Shown here: piece after piece, positions 7,658 to 17,968 of the stretch
Layout: each line of letters starts with the position of its first letter
Numbering within the stretch: the first letter of the stretch is position 1
Assembly (NCBI RefSeq): GCF_000517625.1
Contig: NZ_CP007055.1
Coordinates: 1,116,001-1,180,000, forward strand
DNA length: 64,000 nt
Reading direction: 5' to 3'
From: Halostagnicola larsenii XH-48
Lineage (GTDB): Archaea; Halobacteriota; Halobacteria; Halobacteriales; Natrialbaceae
The notes under the pieces: model-generated
Databases searched by the model: none
Seen by the model: only the letters and a program-made list of their open reading frames with translations
What the model was told of the DNA's origin: nothing
Program-made: the position numbers and the translations under genes

Positions 7658-9940
7658 ATGAGAGGAAACGACTACGTTCGCGAGGCCGACCGCGCGCTCG
7701 AGGAGACCTACGAGGAACCGATGAGTCTCGGGACGTACGTCGATCGGATCTTCGCGAACCCGACGATCGCCTCCCACGCCTCGAAGTACCTGCTCGAGGC
7801 CATCGAGGCCGCCGGGACGCGGACCGTGGTCGAAGAGGGCGAGGAGAAACAGCGCTATCGCTTTTTCGACGATCCGCACAACGACGGCGAGCACGCGATT
7901 TTGGGCAACACCGAGGTGCTCAACAGCTTTGTCGACGACCTGCGCTCGATCGCCGCGGGGCGGGCCAAAGACGAGAAGATCGTCTGGTTCGAGGGGCCGA
8001 CCGCGACCGGTAAGTCCGAACTCAAACGCTGTCTGGTCAACGGGCTGCGCGAGTACTCGAAGACGCCCGAGGGCCGCCGGTACACCGTCGAGTGGAACGT
8101 GACGACCGCCGCCGACTCGAGGGGCCTGAGCTACGGCGGCGATCCGACCGCCGGCGACGAGGAACACTGGTACGAGAGCCCGGTGCAGGCCCACCCGCTG
8201 TCCGTATTCCCCGAGGCGGTTCGCGAGGAGTTGCTCGCGGAGCTAAACGGACGGCTCGAAGACCACGTGCCGATCCACGTCGACTCGCAGCTCGATCCGT
8301 TCTCGCGGGAGGCCTACGAGTACTTGGAGGAACGCTATCGTCGAAAGGGCGAGGAGTCACTGTTCTCGGCGATCACCGACGAGAATCACCTCCGGGTGAA
8401 AAACTACGTCGTCGACGTCGGACAGGGGGTCGGCGTGCTCCACTCCGAAGACGACGGCCCGCCCAAAGAACGGCTGGTCGGCTCGTGGATGCACGGCATG
8501 TTGCAGGAACTCGACTCGCGCGGGCGAAAGAACCCGCAGGCCTTTAGCTACGACGGGGTCATCTCGCAGGGCAACGGCGTCCTCACCGTCGTCGAAGACG
8601 CGGCCCAGCACGCGGACCTGCTCCAGAAGCTGTTGAACGTGCCCGATGAGCAGTCCGTGAAGTTGGACAAGGGGATCGGAATGGACGTCGACACGCAGAT
8701 GGTGATCATCTCGAACCCGGATCTCGAGGCACAACTCAACCAGCACGCCGATCGCAACGGGATGGACCCGCTGAAAGCGCTCAAGCGCCGGCTCGACAAA
8801 CACCAGTTCGGCTACCTGACGAACCTGAGCCTCGAGACCGAGCTTATCCGGCGGGAGCTAACGAACGAAACGTCGATCTGGGAGGCCGACGATTACGACG
8901 AACTCGAGGCGAAGATACGCAAGCCGGTGTCGGTGACGGTCAGGGACAGCGAGGGAGAGACGACGACCAGGGAGTTCGCGCCCCACGCCATCGAGGCCGC
9001 GGCCCTGTACGCCGTGGTCACGCGACTCGACGAGGAGAACTTGCCCGCGGGGCTGGACCTCGTCGAGAAGGCGCTGCTGTTCGACCGGGGCTACTTACAG
9101 GAGGGCGACACTCGCCGGACGAAAGAGGACTTCGAGTTCAACGGCGACGGCCACGACGGCGAACACGGCGTTCCGGTGACATACACCCGCGACCGACTCG
9201 CGGAACTGCTCCAGGCGGACCGCGACCGCCACCACGCGGAGCTTCCCGTCGAGGACGTAATCATGCCGCGAGACGTGTTGAACGCGATGGCTGACGGCCT
9301 CGCCGAGGCGCCGGTCTTCTCGACTGGCGAACGCTCCGAGTTCGAGAACCGGATCGTCCCGGTCAAGAACTACATCTACGACCAGCAGGAGTCGGACATC
9401 ATCGAAGCGATCATGCACGACAAGCGGGTCGATGAGGAGACCGTCGCCGAGTACGTCGAGCACGTCTACGCCTGGGAGACCGACCAGCCGCTTTACAACG
9501 ACCGCGGCGAGGAGGTCGAACCCGACGCGCTGAAGATGAAGCTCTTCGAGGTCGAACACCTCGGGCGGTTCTCCGAGGAGGCCTACCAGGGCAACCAGCC
9601 TCGAGAGAGCGTCGTCCAGTTCCGCCGCGAGAAGGTCATCACGGCGCTCAACCGACACGCGTGGGACCACCGCGACGAGGATTTCGCCGTCGAGGACGTG
9701 GATCTCACGGCGATTCCGGTCATCAACTCGGTCCTCGAGAGTCACGACTGGGACGACGTCGAGCGGACCTTCGAGGACTTCGACCCGCGCCAGTGGGACG
9801 ACCCGCCGAGTGGCACCGAGACGGAGGCTGTCAAAGACCGCACGATCGAGACGATGGTCGATCGCTTCGGGTACAGCGAGGCCTCCGCGGAACTGACCAG
9901 CAGACACATCATGGGACAGGTGAGCTACCGATGGAACTGA
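7658..9940 (+). CDS. prkA: PrkA-family serine protein kinase (second paralogue)
   Basis: A 760-residue second PrkA-type protein with Walker A G-P-T-A-T-G-K-S at residues 113-120 and the same N-terminal segment about a dwarf helix ([23 protein letters not shown]). It is only distantly similar to its upstream partner, so the pair is an old duplication rather than a recent one, and a heteromeric kinase is possible. A six-codon frame (7641-7661, M-S-G-E-P-P) ends by overlapping the ATG at 7658, which could couple translation to prkA1. The next gene encodes the YeaH protein. Confidence 0.9.
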
Positions 9941-10019
9941 ACACGAACGATTGGGGACGGGAAGCGAACCGTTCCCCGACGGGTGCCGATGGGGTACCCG
10001 AACGAACGGAGGTGCACTG

Positions 10020-11357
10020 ATGGGACTGCGAGACGACCTCGAGCGGTTCCGAGAGGTGGGTGAGAAGCGACGGGAGGACCTGGCCGATTTCATCCAGTAC
10101 GGCGACCTCGGCCAGAGCCGGCCCGGATCGGTCAATATCCCGGTCAAGATCGTCTCGCTGCCGGAGTTCGCCTACGATCAGCGCGATCAGGGCGGCGTCG
10201 GCCAGGGTGACGGCGATACGCCGGACGTCGGGCAGCCGATCGGCCAACCCCAGCCCCAGCCGGGTGACGGCGACGGTGACGAAGCGGGCGAACCCGGCGA
10301 GGAAGGCGGCGAACACGAGTACTACGAGATGGACCCCGAGGAGTTCGCACAGGAACTCGACGAGGAACTCGGACTGGATTTAGAGCCCAAAGGCAAGCAG
10401 GTCATCGAGGAAAAAGAGGGGCCGTTCACGGATATGACGCGCTCGGGCCCGGATAGCACGCTCGACTTCGAGCGGATGTTCAAGGAGGGGCTCAAGCGCA
10501 AACTGACGATGGACTTCGACGAGGAGTTCCTCAGGGAACTGTGCAAGGTCGAGGGAATCTCGCCCCGCGAAGTCTTCGAGTGGGCTCGCGGCGAGAGCCT
10601 GCCCGTGTCGATGGCCTGGGTCGAAGAAGCCCACGCCGACGTGGCCGACGAGCGCGGCACGTGGGACTCCATCGAAGAGGTCGAGGAAAACGTCGAGCGA
10701 GAGACCGTCCAGCAGAGGATTCGGCGAGAAGGGATCAGGCACGTCCCCTTCCGCCGGGAGGACGAGCGCTACCGCTACCCCGAAATCATCGAGGAAAAGG
10801 AAAAGAACGTGGTCGTGGTCAACATCCGCGACGTTTCGGGATCGATGCGCGAGAAGAAACGCGAACTGGTCGAGCGGACGTTCACGCCGCTCGATTGGTA
10901 CCTCCAGGGCAAGTACGACAACGCCGAGTTCGTCTACATCGCCCACGACGCGGAGGCGTGGGAGGTCGACCGCGAGGAGTTCTTCGGCATCCGCAGCGGC
11001 GGCGGCACGAAGATCTCGAGCGCGTACGACCTCGCGGCCGAACTGCTAGAGGAGTACCCCTGGAGCGACTGGAACCGCTACGTGTTCGCCGCGGGCGACT
11101 CCGAGAACTCCTCGAACGACACGGGCGAACGCGTCATCCCGAAAATGGAGGAGATCCCCGCAAACCTCCACGCTTACGTCGAAACCCAACCGAGCGGCAA
11201 CGCGATCAACGCCACGCACGCCGAGGAACTCGAGAAGCACTTCGGTCGCGACGCCGAGGACGTCGCGGTGGCGTACGTCAACGGCGAGGGCGACGTGACC
11301 GACGCGATCTACGAGATCCTCTCGACGGAAAGCGAGGCGGACGAGCAACGTGAATGA
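10020..11357 (+). CDS. yeaH: YeaH/YhbH-family protein (UPF0229/DUF444) with VWA-like domain
   Basis: The 445-residue protein begins with a basic/acidic linker, a Gly/Pro/Gln/Asp-rich low-complexity stretch (about residues 60-110) and a C-terminal von Willebrand A-like domain with a complete MIDAS-type D-V-S-G-S at residues 271-275. YeaH/YhbH proteins are encoded with PrkA kinases in bacteria and archaea and act in the same stress response. ATG 10020 is preceded by a good Shine-Dalgarno sequence (GGAGGTG, about 10009-10015) and the family match begins there, so a 23-residue longer frame starting at 9951 is rejected. Confidence 0.9.
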
Positions 11358-11369
11358 CTCCAAAAACAC

Positions 11370-13400
11370 ATGAGCAAGACCAATTCCAACGCCGACAGGT
11401 TCCGAAAGCAGGCCATCGCCGGGGAACTCGAAGAGCCGGTCGCGGAGGCTCGGCATCTGGCCGAAAAGCTCGGCCTCGAGCCGTACCCGGTCAAGTACTG
11501 GATCATCGACTACGACGAGATGAACGAACTCATCGCCTACGGCGGATTCCAGTCGCGATACCCCCACTGGCGGTGGGGCATGCAGTACGATAAGCAACAA
11601 AAGCAGGGCCAGTACGGCGGCGGGAAAGCCTTCGAGATCGTCAACAACGACAATCCGGCCCACGCCTTCCTGCAGGAATCGAATACGATCGCCGATCAAA
11701 AGGCAGTCATCACCCACGTCGAGGCCCACTCGGATTTCTTCGCGAACAACGAGTGGTTCGGCCTGTTCACGCGCGGACAAGCTGATGACGGCGCGGTCAA
11801 CGCCGCGGCGATGCTAGAGCGCCACGCGCAGGCGATAGACGACTACATGTCCGATCCGGACATCGAGCGGGCGGAAGTCGAGAAGTGGATCGACCACTGT
11901 CTGACCTTAGAGGACAACATCGACCAGCACCAGATCTTCACTCGACGGCTCGACATCGAGGGCGACGTGCCCGACGAAATCGACGAGGATCTGGCGGAGA
12001 AACTCGATGACCTCGGTCTCTCCGAGGAGGTCAAAGGCGAGGTCTTCGACGAAGAGTGGCTCGAGGCCATCGAGAGCGACGACGCCTCGATCGAGTTCCC
12101 CGAACAGCCCCAAAAGGACATCCTCGCGTTCGTCCGCGAGTACGGCAAGCAGTTCGACGAGGAGGCCGGACGCGCCGTCGAGATGGAGCCGTGGCAGCGG
12201 GACATCCTCGATATGATGCGCGCGGAGTCGTACTACTTTGCCGCCCAGAAGATGACGAAGGTGATGAACGAGGGGTGGGCCGCATACCACGAATCGCGGA
12301 TGATGAGCGACGAGGGATTCGCCGGCGACGACGAATTCATAAACTACGCCGACCACATGGCGCGAGTGTTAGCGTCGCCGGGGCTCAACCCCTACAGCCT
12401 CGGGATGGAGTTGTGGGAGTACGTCGAGAACAAGACGAACAGGCGAGAGGTCTTAGAGCGCTTGCTACGCATCGAAGGCGTTTCGTGGCGCAACCTCACC
12501 GACGTGGTCGACTTCGAGGCGGTACGCGAGCGACTCGAGCCGCCGAAGGCGCTCGTTCGGATCACCCCCGAGACCCTCGACGACGTTGCCGACTTGCCGT
12601 CGGCGTACGTCGACGACGACGCCCTCGAGGCAGCGCAGGCGGGTGAGATCGATGTCGATCGCTACCCGTGGAAAGTGCTCACGTACGAGGGGCTCGCGAG
12701 ACGACATTACTCGCTGGTCAAACGCCAACACCGCGGGTTCCTGATGCGAGTCGGGCAGAACGATCTCGAGCGGATCGGGCGCTACCTGTTCGACGACGCC
12801 CGATACGGAAGCGTCGAGGAGGCGCTCGCAGACGTCGAGTTCACCGCCGGCTGGGATCGGATGTTCGACATCCGCGAGAGCCACAACGACGTGACCTTCC
12901 TCGATCAGTTCCTGACCCAGGAGTTCATCACGGAAAACGACTACTTCACGTACGAACACTCCCAAGCGACGGGCCAGTTCCACGTCTCGAGCGACGAAGC
13001 CGAGGACGTCAAGAAGAAACTGCTACTGCAGTTTACCAACTTCGGAAAACCGACCATCGCGGTCTACGACGGCAACTACAACAACGCCAACGAGTTGCTG
13101 TTGGCCCATCAGTACAACGGCGTCATGCTAGATCTCAAGCAGGCTCGAGAGACGCTCAAACGCGTCTTCGAGCTCTGGGGTCGGCCGGTAAACCTCCTGA
13201 CGGTCGTCAAGGAGGTCGACGAACACGACGTCGAGGTCGCAAAACGCAGGAACCGGGAACCGGAACCCGAAGAGCGGGGCAAGCGCATCCGCTACGACGG
13301 CACGGAGGTAACCGTCGAAGACGTGCCGTGGGAGGACGTCGAACACCTCGCCGCCTCCGACGTCGATTACGACACGAAGCCCGAAGACTGGCTGGCCTGA
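11370..13400 (+). CDS. spoVR: SpoVR family protein
   Basis: The 676-residue protein matches SpoVR (E. coli YcgB) along its length: the N-terminal K-Y-W-I-I-D-Y-D-E-M-N-E-L-I-A-Y-G-G-F-Q-S-R-Y-P-H-W-R-W-G-M segment near residues 45-75, broken here by dashes only for format, the H-V-E-A-H-S-D-F-F-A-N-N segment, and Y-Y-F-A-A-Q-K-M-T-K-V-M-N-E-G-W-A-A-Y in the middle. SpoVR is needed for spore cortex formation in Bacillus and is encoded with yeaG-yeaH in many non-sporulating prokaryotes. It starts 12 bases after the yeaH stop, as the last gene of the operon. Biochemical role unknown. Confidence 0.93.
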   Translation: MSKTNSNADRFRKQAIAGELEEPVAEARHLAEKLGLEPYPVKYWIIDYDEMNELIAYGGFQSRYPHWRWGMQYDKQQKQGQYGGGKAFEIVNNDNPAHAFLQESNTIADQKAVITHVEAHSDFFANNEWFGLFTRGQADDGAVNAAAMLERHAQAIDDYMSDPDIERAEVEKWIDHCLTLEDNIDQHQIFTRRLDIEGDVPDEIDEDLAEKLDDLGLSEEVKGEVFDEEWLEAIESDDASIEFPEQPQKDILAFVREYGKQFDEEAGRAVEMEPWQRDILDMMRAESYYFAAQKMTKVMNEGWAAYHESRMMSDEGFAGDDEFINYADHMARVLASPGLNPYSLGMELWEYVENKTNRREVLERLLRIEGVSWRNLTDVVDFEAVRERLEPPKALVRITPETLDDVADLPSAYVDDDALEAAQAGEIDVDRYPWKVLTYEGLARRHYSLVKRQHRGFLMRVGQNDLERIGRYLFDDARYGSVEEALADVEFTAGWDRMFDIRESHNDVTFLDQFLTQEFITENDYFTYEHSQATGQFHVSSDEAEDVKKKLLLQFTNFGKPTIAVYDGNYNNANELLLAHQYNGVMLDLKQARETLKRVFELWGRPVNLLTVVKEVDEHDVEVAKRRNREPEPEERGKRIRYDGTEVTVEDVPWEDVEHLAASDVDYDTKPEDWLA

Positions 13401-13476
13401 CCGTCTTTTCTGCCCGACTATCGGCGGAAAAACCATCGGAAGACTTTTGGCGCTTATCCCGTATCCCACAGGTAGC

Positions 13477-14484
13477 ATGGATAGCGACGGGGGGATGCCG
13501 ATCGAGCGCTCTACCGACGCGGTCGCGAGCTTCGAGTTGCCGACTATTCTGGCCCGGCTCGATGGCGACGATCCCGCGAGCAGAAAAGATGCGCTCGAGA
13601 CGGTCCGCGAAACCGTCGATACTCGCCCCGACGCGTGTCTCCCGACGGTTCCCAAACTCCGCAAACTTCTCGAGACCGGGTCGACCGATGACGAGGAATC
13701 GATCGCGTACTGTCTGGCCGAACTCGCACGCGAATCGCCCGACGACGTCGCACCGTCCGTTCCGGGCATCCAGTCGTGTCTGACGGCAACCCTCTCACAG
13801 CAGGCGACTCGAGACCTCTTTCGGTGTCTCCACGCGGTCGCCGAGGCACGGCCGGATACCGTGATCGATCACATCGACGAACTCGTCGGCGCGCTCGAGG
13901 ATCGGGCGCAAATCGATCGCTGGGGCGTCGAACTGTTGGCGGAGCTATCGAAGGAGTATCCCGGCGAGATAACGCCGGCGCTTCCGGTCCTCCGCGAGGT
14001 GCTACGCGTTGCTCCCCAACACGGTGGTGTTTCGGCGCTCACCGCGATCGGACGGGCGGTCAGAACGGACACCGTCTCGACGTTTGCGTTCGTCGACGAC
14101 GTCGTGTCGGTGGTCGATCACGACGACCCCCCGCTTCGGAACAACGCGCTCGCCTGCCTCGGTGACGTCGCCGCCGTGACGCCCTCCGCGGTCGAACCCT
14201 ACGATTCGGCGATCGCGACGGCCCTCGAGAGCGACGATCCGAACACGCGGGCGAACGCGGCGGTGACGATCGGTCGACTCGCCGCCGACACGAACGAAGT
14301 CCAGGCACAGCGTCGGTTGATCGAACTGCTCTCCGACGATCACGCGCAGGTCCGTGCGAACGCCTGCACCGCGATCGGATACGGTCAGGTGGGAACGGCC
14401 CGAAACACGCTCGAGAACCTCGCTGACGGCGACCCGAACCCGGCGGTGCGCGAACGGGCAGCCTGGGCGTCCGCACAGTTGTAA
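13477..14484 (+). CDS. HEAT-repeat protein
   Basis: The 335-residue protein is built of helical pairs of about 35-40 residues with the repeated pattern D-P-x-x-R-x-x-A-x-x-x-I/L, clearest at D-D-P-P-L-R-N-N-A-L-A-C-L, D-D-P-N-T-R-A-N-A-A-V-T-I and D-D-H-A-Q-V-R-A-N-A-C-T-A-I. This is a HEAT/PBS-lyase-type solenoid, a scaffold for protein binding. No catalytic residues are visible. ATG 13477 is the better start; a start ten codons upstream is possible. Its neighbours, the SpoVR operon upstream and YjbQ downstream, do not explain its job. Confidence 0.82.
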   Translation: MDSDGGMPIERSTDAVASFELPTILARLDGDDPASRKDALETVRETVDTRPDACLPTVPKLRKLLETGSTDDEESIAYCLAELARESPDDVAPSVPGIQSCLTATLSQQATRDLFRCLHAVAEARPDTVIDHIDELVGALEDRAQIDRWGVELLAELSKEYPGEITPALPVLREVLRVAPQHGGVSALTAIGRAVRTDTVSTFAFVDDVVSVVDHDDPPLRNNALACLGDVAAVTPSAVEPYDSAIATALESDDPNTRANAAVTIGRLAADTNEVQAQRRLIELLSDDHAQVRANACTAIGYGQVGTARNTLENLADGDPNPAVRERAAWASAQL

Positions 14485-14538
14485 GCGGCCCCGGCGTATA
14501 ACGCGAACTATCTTGGCGTTCGCGCACCCAGTTCGCGC

Positions 14539-14937
14539 ATGCAGATCACCCTCGAGACCGAGCAGCGGCTGACGACCGTCGATCTCACTGACCGCGTCGC
14601 GGACGCGGTGTCGAGCGACATCGACCGGGGACTGTGTACGGTTTTCGTCGCGCACACGACGGCGGCCGTTCTCCTTCAGGAAGACGAAGCCCGACTCCGG
14701 ACCGACCTCGAGGACTTTTTCGCGGCCCTCGTTCCCGACGAGGGCCACGCTCACGACCAACTCGACGGCAATGCCGATTCGCATCTCAGAGCATCGATCA
14801 TCGGCCCGTCGGTCACGATTCCAGTCGAAAACGGCTCGCTCGCGATGGGAACCTGGCAGTCGGTGTTGTTGGCCGAGTTCGACGGTCCCAGAACGCGAAC
14901 GGTGTCCGTGACGACCGTTCGAGACGAAGCCGAATAA
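14539..14937 (+). CDS. YjbQ/UPF0047 family protein (secondary thiamine-phosphate synthase type)
   Basis: This 132-residue protein has all marks of the YjbQ family: F-V-A-H-T-T-A-A-V near residues 36-44, E-D-E-A-R-L-R-T-D-L, the N-A-D-S-H-L-R-A-S motif with a conserved His, and G-T-W-Q-S-V-L-L-A-E-F-D-G-P-R at the end. Members from several organisms partly rescue thiamine-phosphate synthase mutants; physiological function is uncertain. The three conserved His/Asp positions suggest a metal site. Length is typical. ATG 14539 follows the HEAT gene by 54 bases. Confidence 0.9.
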   Translation: MQITLETEQRLTTVDLTDRVADAVSSDIDRGLCTVFVAHTTAAVLLQEDEARLRTDLEDFFAALVPDEGHAHDQLDGNADSHLRASIIGPSVTIPVENGSLAMGTWQSVLLAEFDGPRTRTVSVTTVRDEAE

Positions 14938-14978
14938 TGGCAGGGTAGCAGTCGCGAAACGAGTACGGCGAACCGGCG

Positions 14979-16085
14979 TTACTCGAGCTGGGTTCGAATC
15001 TCCTGATCGGACGGGTCGGCCAGTTGCTGAGCTCGTCCGCTCTCGCTCGAGCGGTAGATGGCGTCGATCACTTGCTGGACGGTCAACGCTTCGTCGATCG
15101 TGTTGGTCTGTGGCTCGATCCCGGTCGCGACAGCCTCGAGGAACCGTTTGTCCTGCTCTAAGTGGCCGGTGATCGACGGGTCGCCGCTGAGGTCGAGGTC
15201 GGCGTAGTGATCACAGCCGCCCGTTCCGGTCTCGAGGATCGTGAGGTCGTTGTCCCCGATATCGAAGGATGCACCGGCTTCCGTCCCGCGGACGACGAAG
15301 TCCGTCGAGGACTCTCGGTTGGTCGCCCAGGCTGCCTCGAGCGATATCGTCGAGCCGTCCGCACATCGGATGAACGCGCTGACGGAGTCGTCGACCTCGT
15401 AAGGTTCGGACGACGTTTCCCAGTTGTCGCCGAACCCGTCCGGATCGGCGTACTCCTCGCGCGTGCCGAACGTGGTCCTCGTGACGCCGGACACTTCGGT
15501 GACTTCGGGAAAGCCGAGCGTATACAGCGCGAGATCGATAGCGTGAACGCCGATGTCGAGCAGCGCGCCGCCGCCGGCCAGTCCGGGATCGGTAAACCAC
15601 GAGCCCGGTCCGGGGACGCCGCGACGACGGACGTAGTTCGCTTCGACGTGGGTCAACTCGCCGAAGCGGCCGCGATTGTCGTACTCGTCGAACATCGCAG
15701 TCGACGCCGCGTGACGATTGTGAAAGCCGACCATACAGATCCCGTCCGACTCGGCTTCGGCGGCGGCGATTCGCCGCGCGCTCTCGAGCGTGTGTGCGAG
15801 CGGTTTCTCGACGAGCACGTCGAGTCCGGCCTCGAGTGCGGCGACGGCGATCGGTTCGTGAAAGCGATTTGGAGTGGTGACGACGACGGCGTCGACGGCA
15901 TCGTCGTCGATGAGTCCCTCGTGAGATTCGTAGGTGCGCGCGCCGAACTCCTTTCCAAACCGGGTGCGTTTTTGCTCGATGATATCGGCCCCAGCGTTGA
16001 TCCTCCCGCCATGCTCGAGAACGTTCCGCGCGTGTAGTTGACCCATTCCCCCGAGACCAACGATGCCGATGCCAATTGAACTCAT
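14979..16085 (-). CDS. Gfo/Idh/MocA-family oxidoreductase
   Basis: The 368-residue protein has the N-terminal Rossmann fold of the family (G-I-G-I-V-G-L-G-G-M-G-Q-L-H, about residues 5-18), the T-T-P-N-R-F-H loop, the catalytic-lysine motif V-E-K-P-L-A-H at about residues 93-99, and the C-terminal G-G-G-A-L-L-D-I-G-V-H-A-I-D motif whose His and Asp act in sugar dehydrogenases. Such enzymes oxidise or reduce sugars and inositols with NAD(P). The substrate cannot be assigned. The ATG at 16085 is chosen; a longer frame of 56 residues runs into AT-rich non-coding sequence. It is an isolated gene on the minus strand. Confidence 0.9.
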   Translation of the reverse strand: MSSIGIGIVGLGGMGQLHARNVLEHGGRINAGADIIEQKRTRFGKEFGARTYESHEGLIDDDAVDAVVVTTPNRFHEPIAVAALEAGLDVLVEKPLAHTLESARRIAAAEAESDGICMVGFHNRHAASTAMFDEYDNRGRFGELTHVEANYVRRRGVPGPGSWFTDPGLAGGGALLDIGVHAIDLALYTLGFPEVTEVSGVTRTTFGTREEYADPDGFGDNWETSSEPYEVDDSVSAFIRCADGSTISLEAAWATNRESSTDFVVRGTEAGASFDIGDNDLTILETGTGGCDHYADLDLSGDPSITGHLEQDKRFLEAVATGIEPQTNTIDEALTVQQVIDAIYRSSESGRAQQLADPSDQEIRTQLE

Positions 16086-16403
16086 AGAGAAACCCCCGAT
16101 TTCTCTCCGGAACAACTCGATGAGCCAGTTCCAACGAGAAGTTTCTGTGTCGTTTGTGCGCGATGCCAGCTGTCCATAGACGTATGGGGGTGTGCAAACG
16201 AAATAAGTATTGTGTACTAATAATCTATACAAGCATCCATATATTCTGTACATATTTTATATTTCACATACATAAATGGGTGTTTCCCGTCGGGTAATGA
16301 GTTGTTAGGAGTATCAGTAATCGTCGCTTTGTGCGGGCTACACAGCGAGCGCGGAGTACAGAAAGTAAAAGAGAAAACCCACGACTGAAGTCGTGGGCGA
16401 ATG
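16086..16403. other. 318-base AT-rich intergenic region with a hairpin scar
   Basis: This region separates the oxidoreductase gene from the DUF389 gene. It is strongly AT-rich between about 16195 and 16280, unlike the flanks, and has no coding signal on either strand. It probably holds the promoter of the oxidoreductase gene. Near its right edge, at 16378-16397, is a strong palindrome described separately. Confidence 0.6.
16378..16397. repeat. perfect hairpin resembling an IS200/IS605 terminal palindrome
   Basis: CCCACGACT (16378-16386) is the exact reverse complement of AGTCGTGGG (16389-16397), with a GA loop. The sequence closely resembles the subterminal palindromes of haloarchaeal IS200/IS605 (IS1341-type) elements and the derived PATE elements, as I remember them. 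No transposase gene is nearby, so this is at best a scar. It lies six bases beyond the 3' end of the DUF389 gene, so a transcript-end role is an alternative. Confidence 0.5.
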
Positions 16404-17687
16404 TCAAGCACGCTGGGTGTCGACGAGTTCGACGACGACGGTCAAGTCCTCGCCCGTCGCCGTCTCGAGTCGATCGCGAACGGTTTCGGCGAAGTCAGAT
16501 GGCGCTTGTTCGCCGGGAGGGCGCTCGACGAGTACGGTTACCGCGGGGCGGGAATCAGTGTACACGTCGTACAGTTCGTAATCGACCGACACTTCCTGAA
16601 ACACGAGTTCGTCGAAGGCGGGATCGTCGCTCATCGCCTCGAGTTCGACGGTCACGTCGTGCTCGACTGCGGCGGTCTGGTGGGTTCCGTAGGTGACTCC
16701 CACGAGGACGACTGACAGAACTGCGATCGCGAGCAGGATAACCGCGACGCGGGACCGAAGCCGACCGTACGCCCGTTCGATGCCCGCGGTACGATCCGGG
16801 CGATATCCCGAGAGCCAGAGCAACAGGAGGGCGGTGAGGTTGATCGAAAACATGTTGATCAACACTAACGTCCCCGCGGTGAGAACGACTTCTGGGCGTC
16901 CCCAGGCGATGCCGAGTCCGGCGGTCGCAGCGGGTGGGATCAACGCGACGGCGATCGCGACGCCGACAAGCACCGATCCCACGTTGCGCGTGAGACTGAT
17001 TACGCCGGCCGCCCCGGAACCGAGCGCGAGAAAGAGCGCGAGGAATCCGGGAGTAATGCGCTCTTGGATCTCTGGAACGGTCGTGATGTCGAACGCCGGT
17101 GGCAACAGGACCGTCCCGCGAAGCAGGTAGCCCATGACTGCTGCGGTAAGTACCGAGACGAGCAGTCCGGTTGCCTGGAGGCGAACCCCGCGCGACGCGA
17201 GATCGTCGTCATCGACGATGACACCGACGCTCGCGGCGAGAGCTGGCCCCATCAACGGCGCGACGACCATCGCACCGATGATGGTCGCAGCCGAGTTGAG
17301 CAGGAGTCCCGCCGTCGCGATAATCGTACTCAATACGAGCAAGGCGAAGTACGTCGACGATGCGGGCGCGAGTTCGACCGCTCGAGATCGGATCTCCTCC
17401 CGGGAGATTCGAGATCCCGCGAACTGCTCGTGTAACGCCTCGTCTCGATCGGAGACGATCGTTTCGGCGGCGACGACGACGGTGTAGGCGTCCTTGCGCA
17501 GTCCCGCCTCGTGGAGTTTCTCGAGGGTCGGTTCGACGCCGGCCGGCGTCGTCGGTATCGAGACCAGTGCCTCGAACCCGCCTGGCCCGGTCTCTTCGGT
17601 GATCGCGTAGTCGATCCCCTCCGCCTCGAGCGTCTCGAGAACGAGGTCTCGATCGCCGTGCGGGACGAAAATCTGCAGGAGCCGCAT
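16404..17687 (-). CDS. TIGR00341/DUF389 family membrane protein
   Basis: The 427-residue protein has a soluble N-terminal alpha/beta domain (about residues 1-110, starting M-R-L-L-Q-I-F-V-P), a membrane core with about seven hydrophobic helices (residues about 120-330; G-A-M-V-V-A-P-L-M-G-P is typical of DUF389), and a soluble C-terminal domain. Function in haloarchaea is unknown. The ATG at 17687 fits the family N-terminus; a longer frame of 36 residues is not supported. The gene is on its own on the minus strand. Confidence 0.88.
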   Translation of the reverse strand: MRLLQIFVPHGDRDLVLETLEAEGIDYAITEETGPGGFEALVSIPTTPAGVEPTLEKLHEAGLRKDAYTVVVAAETIVSDRDEALHEQFAGSRISREEIRSRAVELAPASSTYFALLVLSTIIATAGLLLNSAATIIGAMVVAPLMGPALAASVGVIVDDDDLASRGVRLQATGLLVSVLTAAVMGYLLRGTVLLPPAFDITTVPEIQERITPGFLALFLALGSGAAGVISLTRNVGSVLVGVAIAVALIPPAATAGLGIAWGRPEVVLTAGTLVLINMFSINLTALLLLWLSGYRPDRTAGIERAYGRLRSRVAVILLAIAVLSVVLVGVTYGTHQTAAVEHDVTVELEAMSDDPAFDELVFQEVSVDYELYDVYTDSRPAVTVLVERPPGEQAPSDFAETVRDRLETATGEDLTVVVELVDTQRA

Positions 17688-17968
17688 GAAGAACGTACGA
17701 CAGAGACCGGGATAATGATCCGTGTCGAAGTTTGTGACAATGAATAAAATGGGTATTTTCGAACGCGCTGTCTCGAGTTTCTCTCCAGTCTCCAACTAGT
17801 GGGACGGCAACTCGAGCGAAGGTAAACTCACGCGCGTAATGGTGAGAGTGCCGAATGAGAGAAGCGTCGCGTGAAAGAACTTCGGTAGCCGGGTTGTCGA
17901 TCCATCGGAAGAAAGAGCGTCCCCTCGGTATCCGTTAGCCGTTGGTGACCGACGGATAGGGACGGAAT

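Noticed and set aside
9095-10147. 350-codon frame opposite prkA2 and the yeaH start
   Set aside because: Shadow of the coding strand; no domain features.
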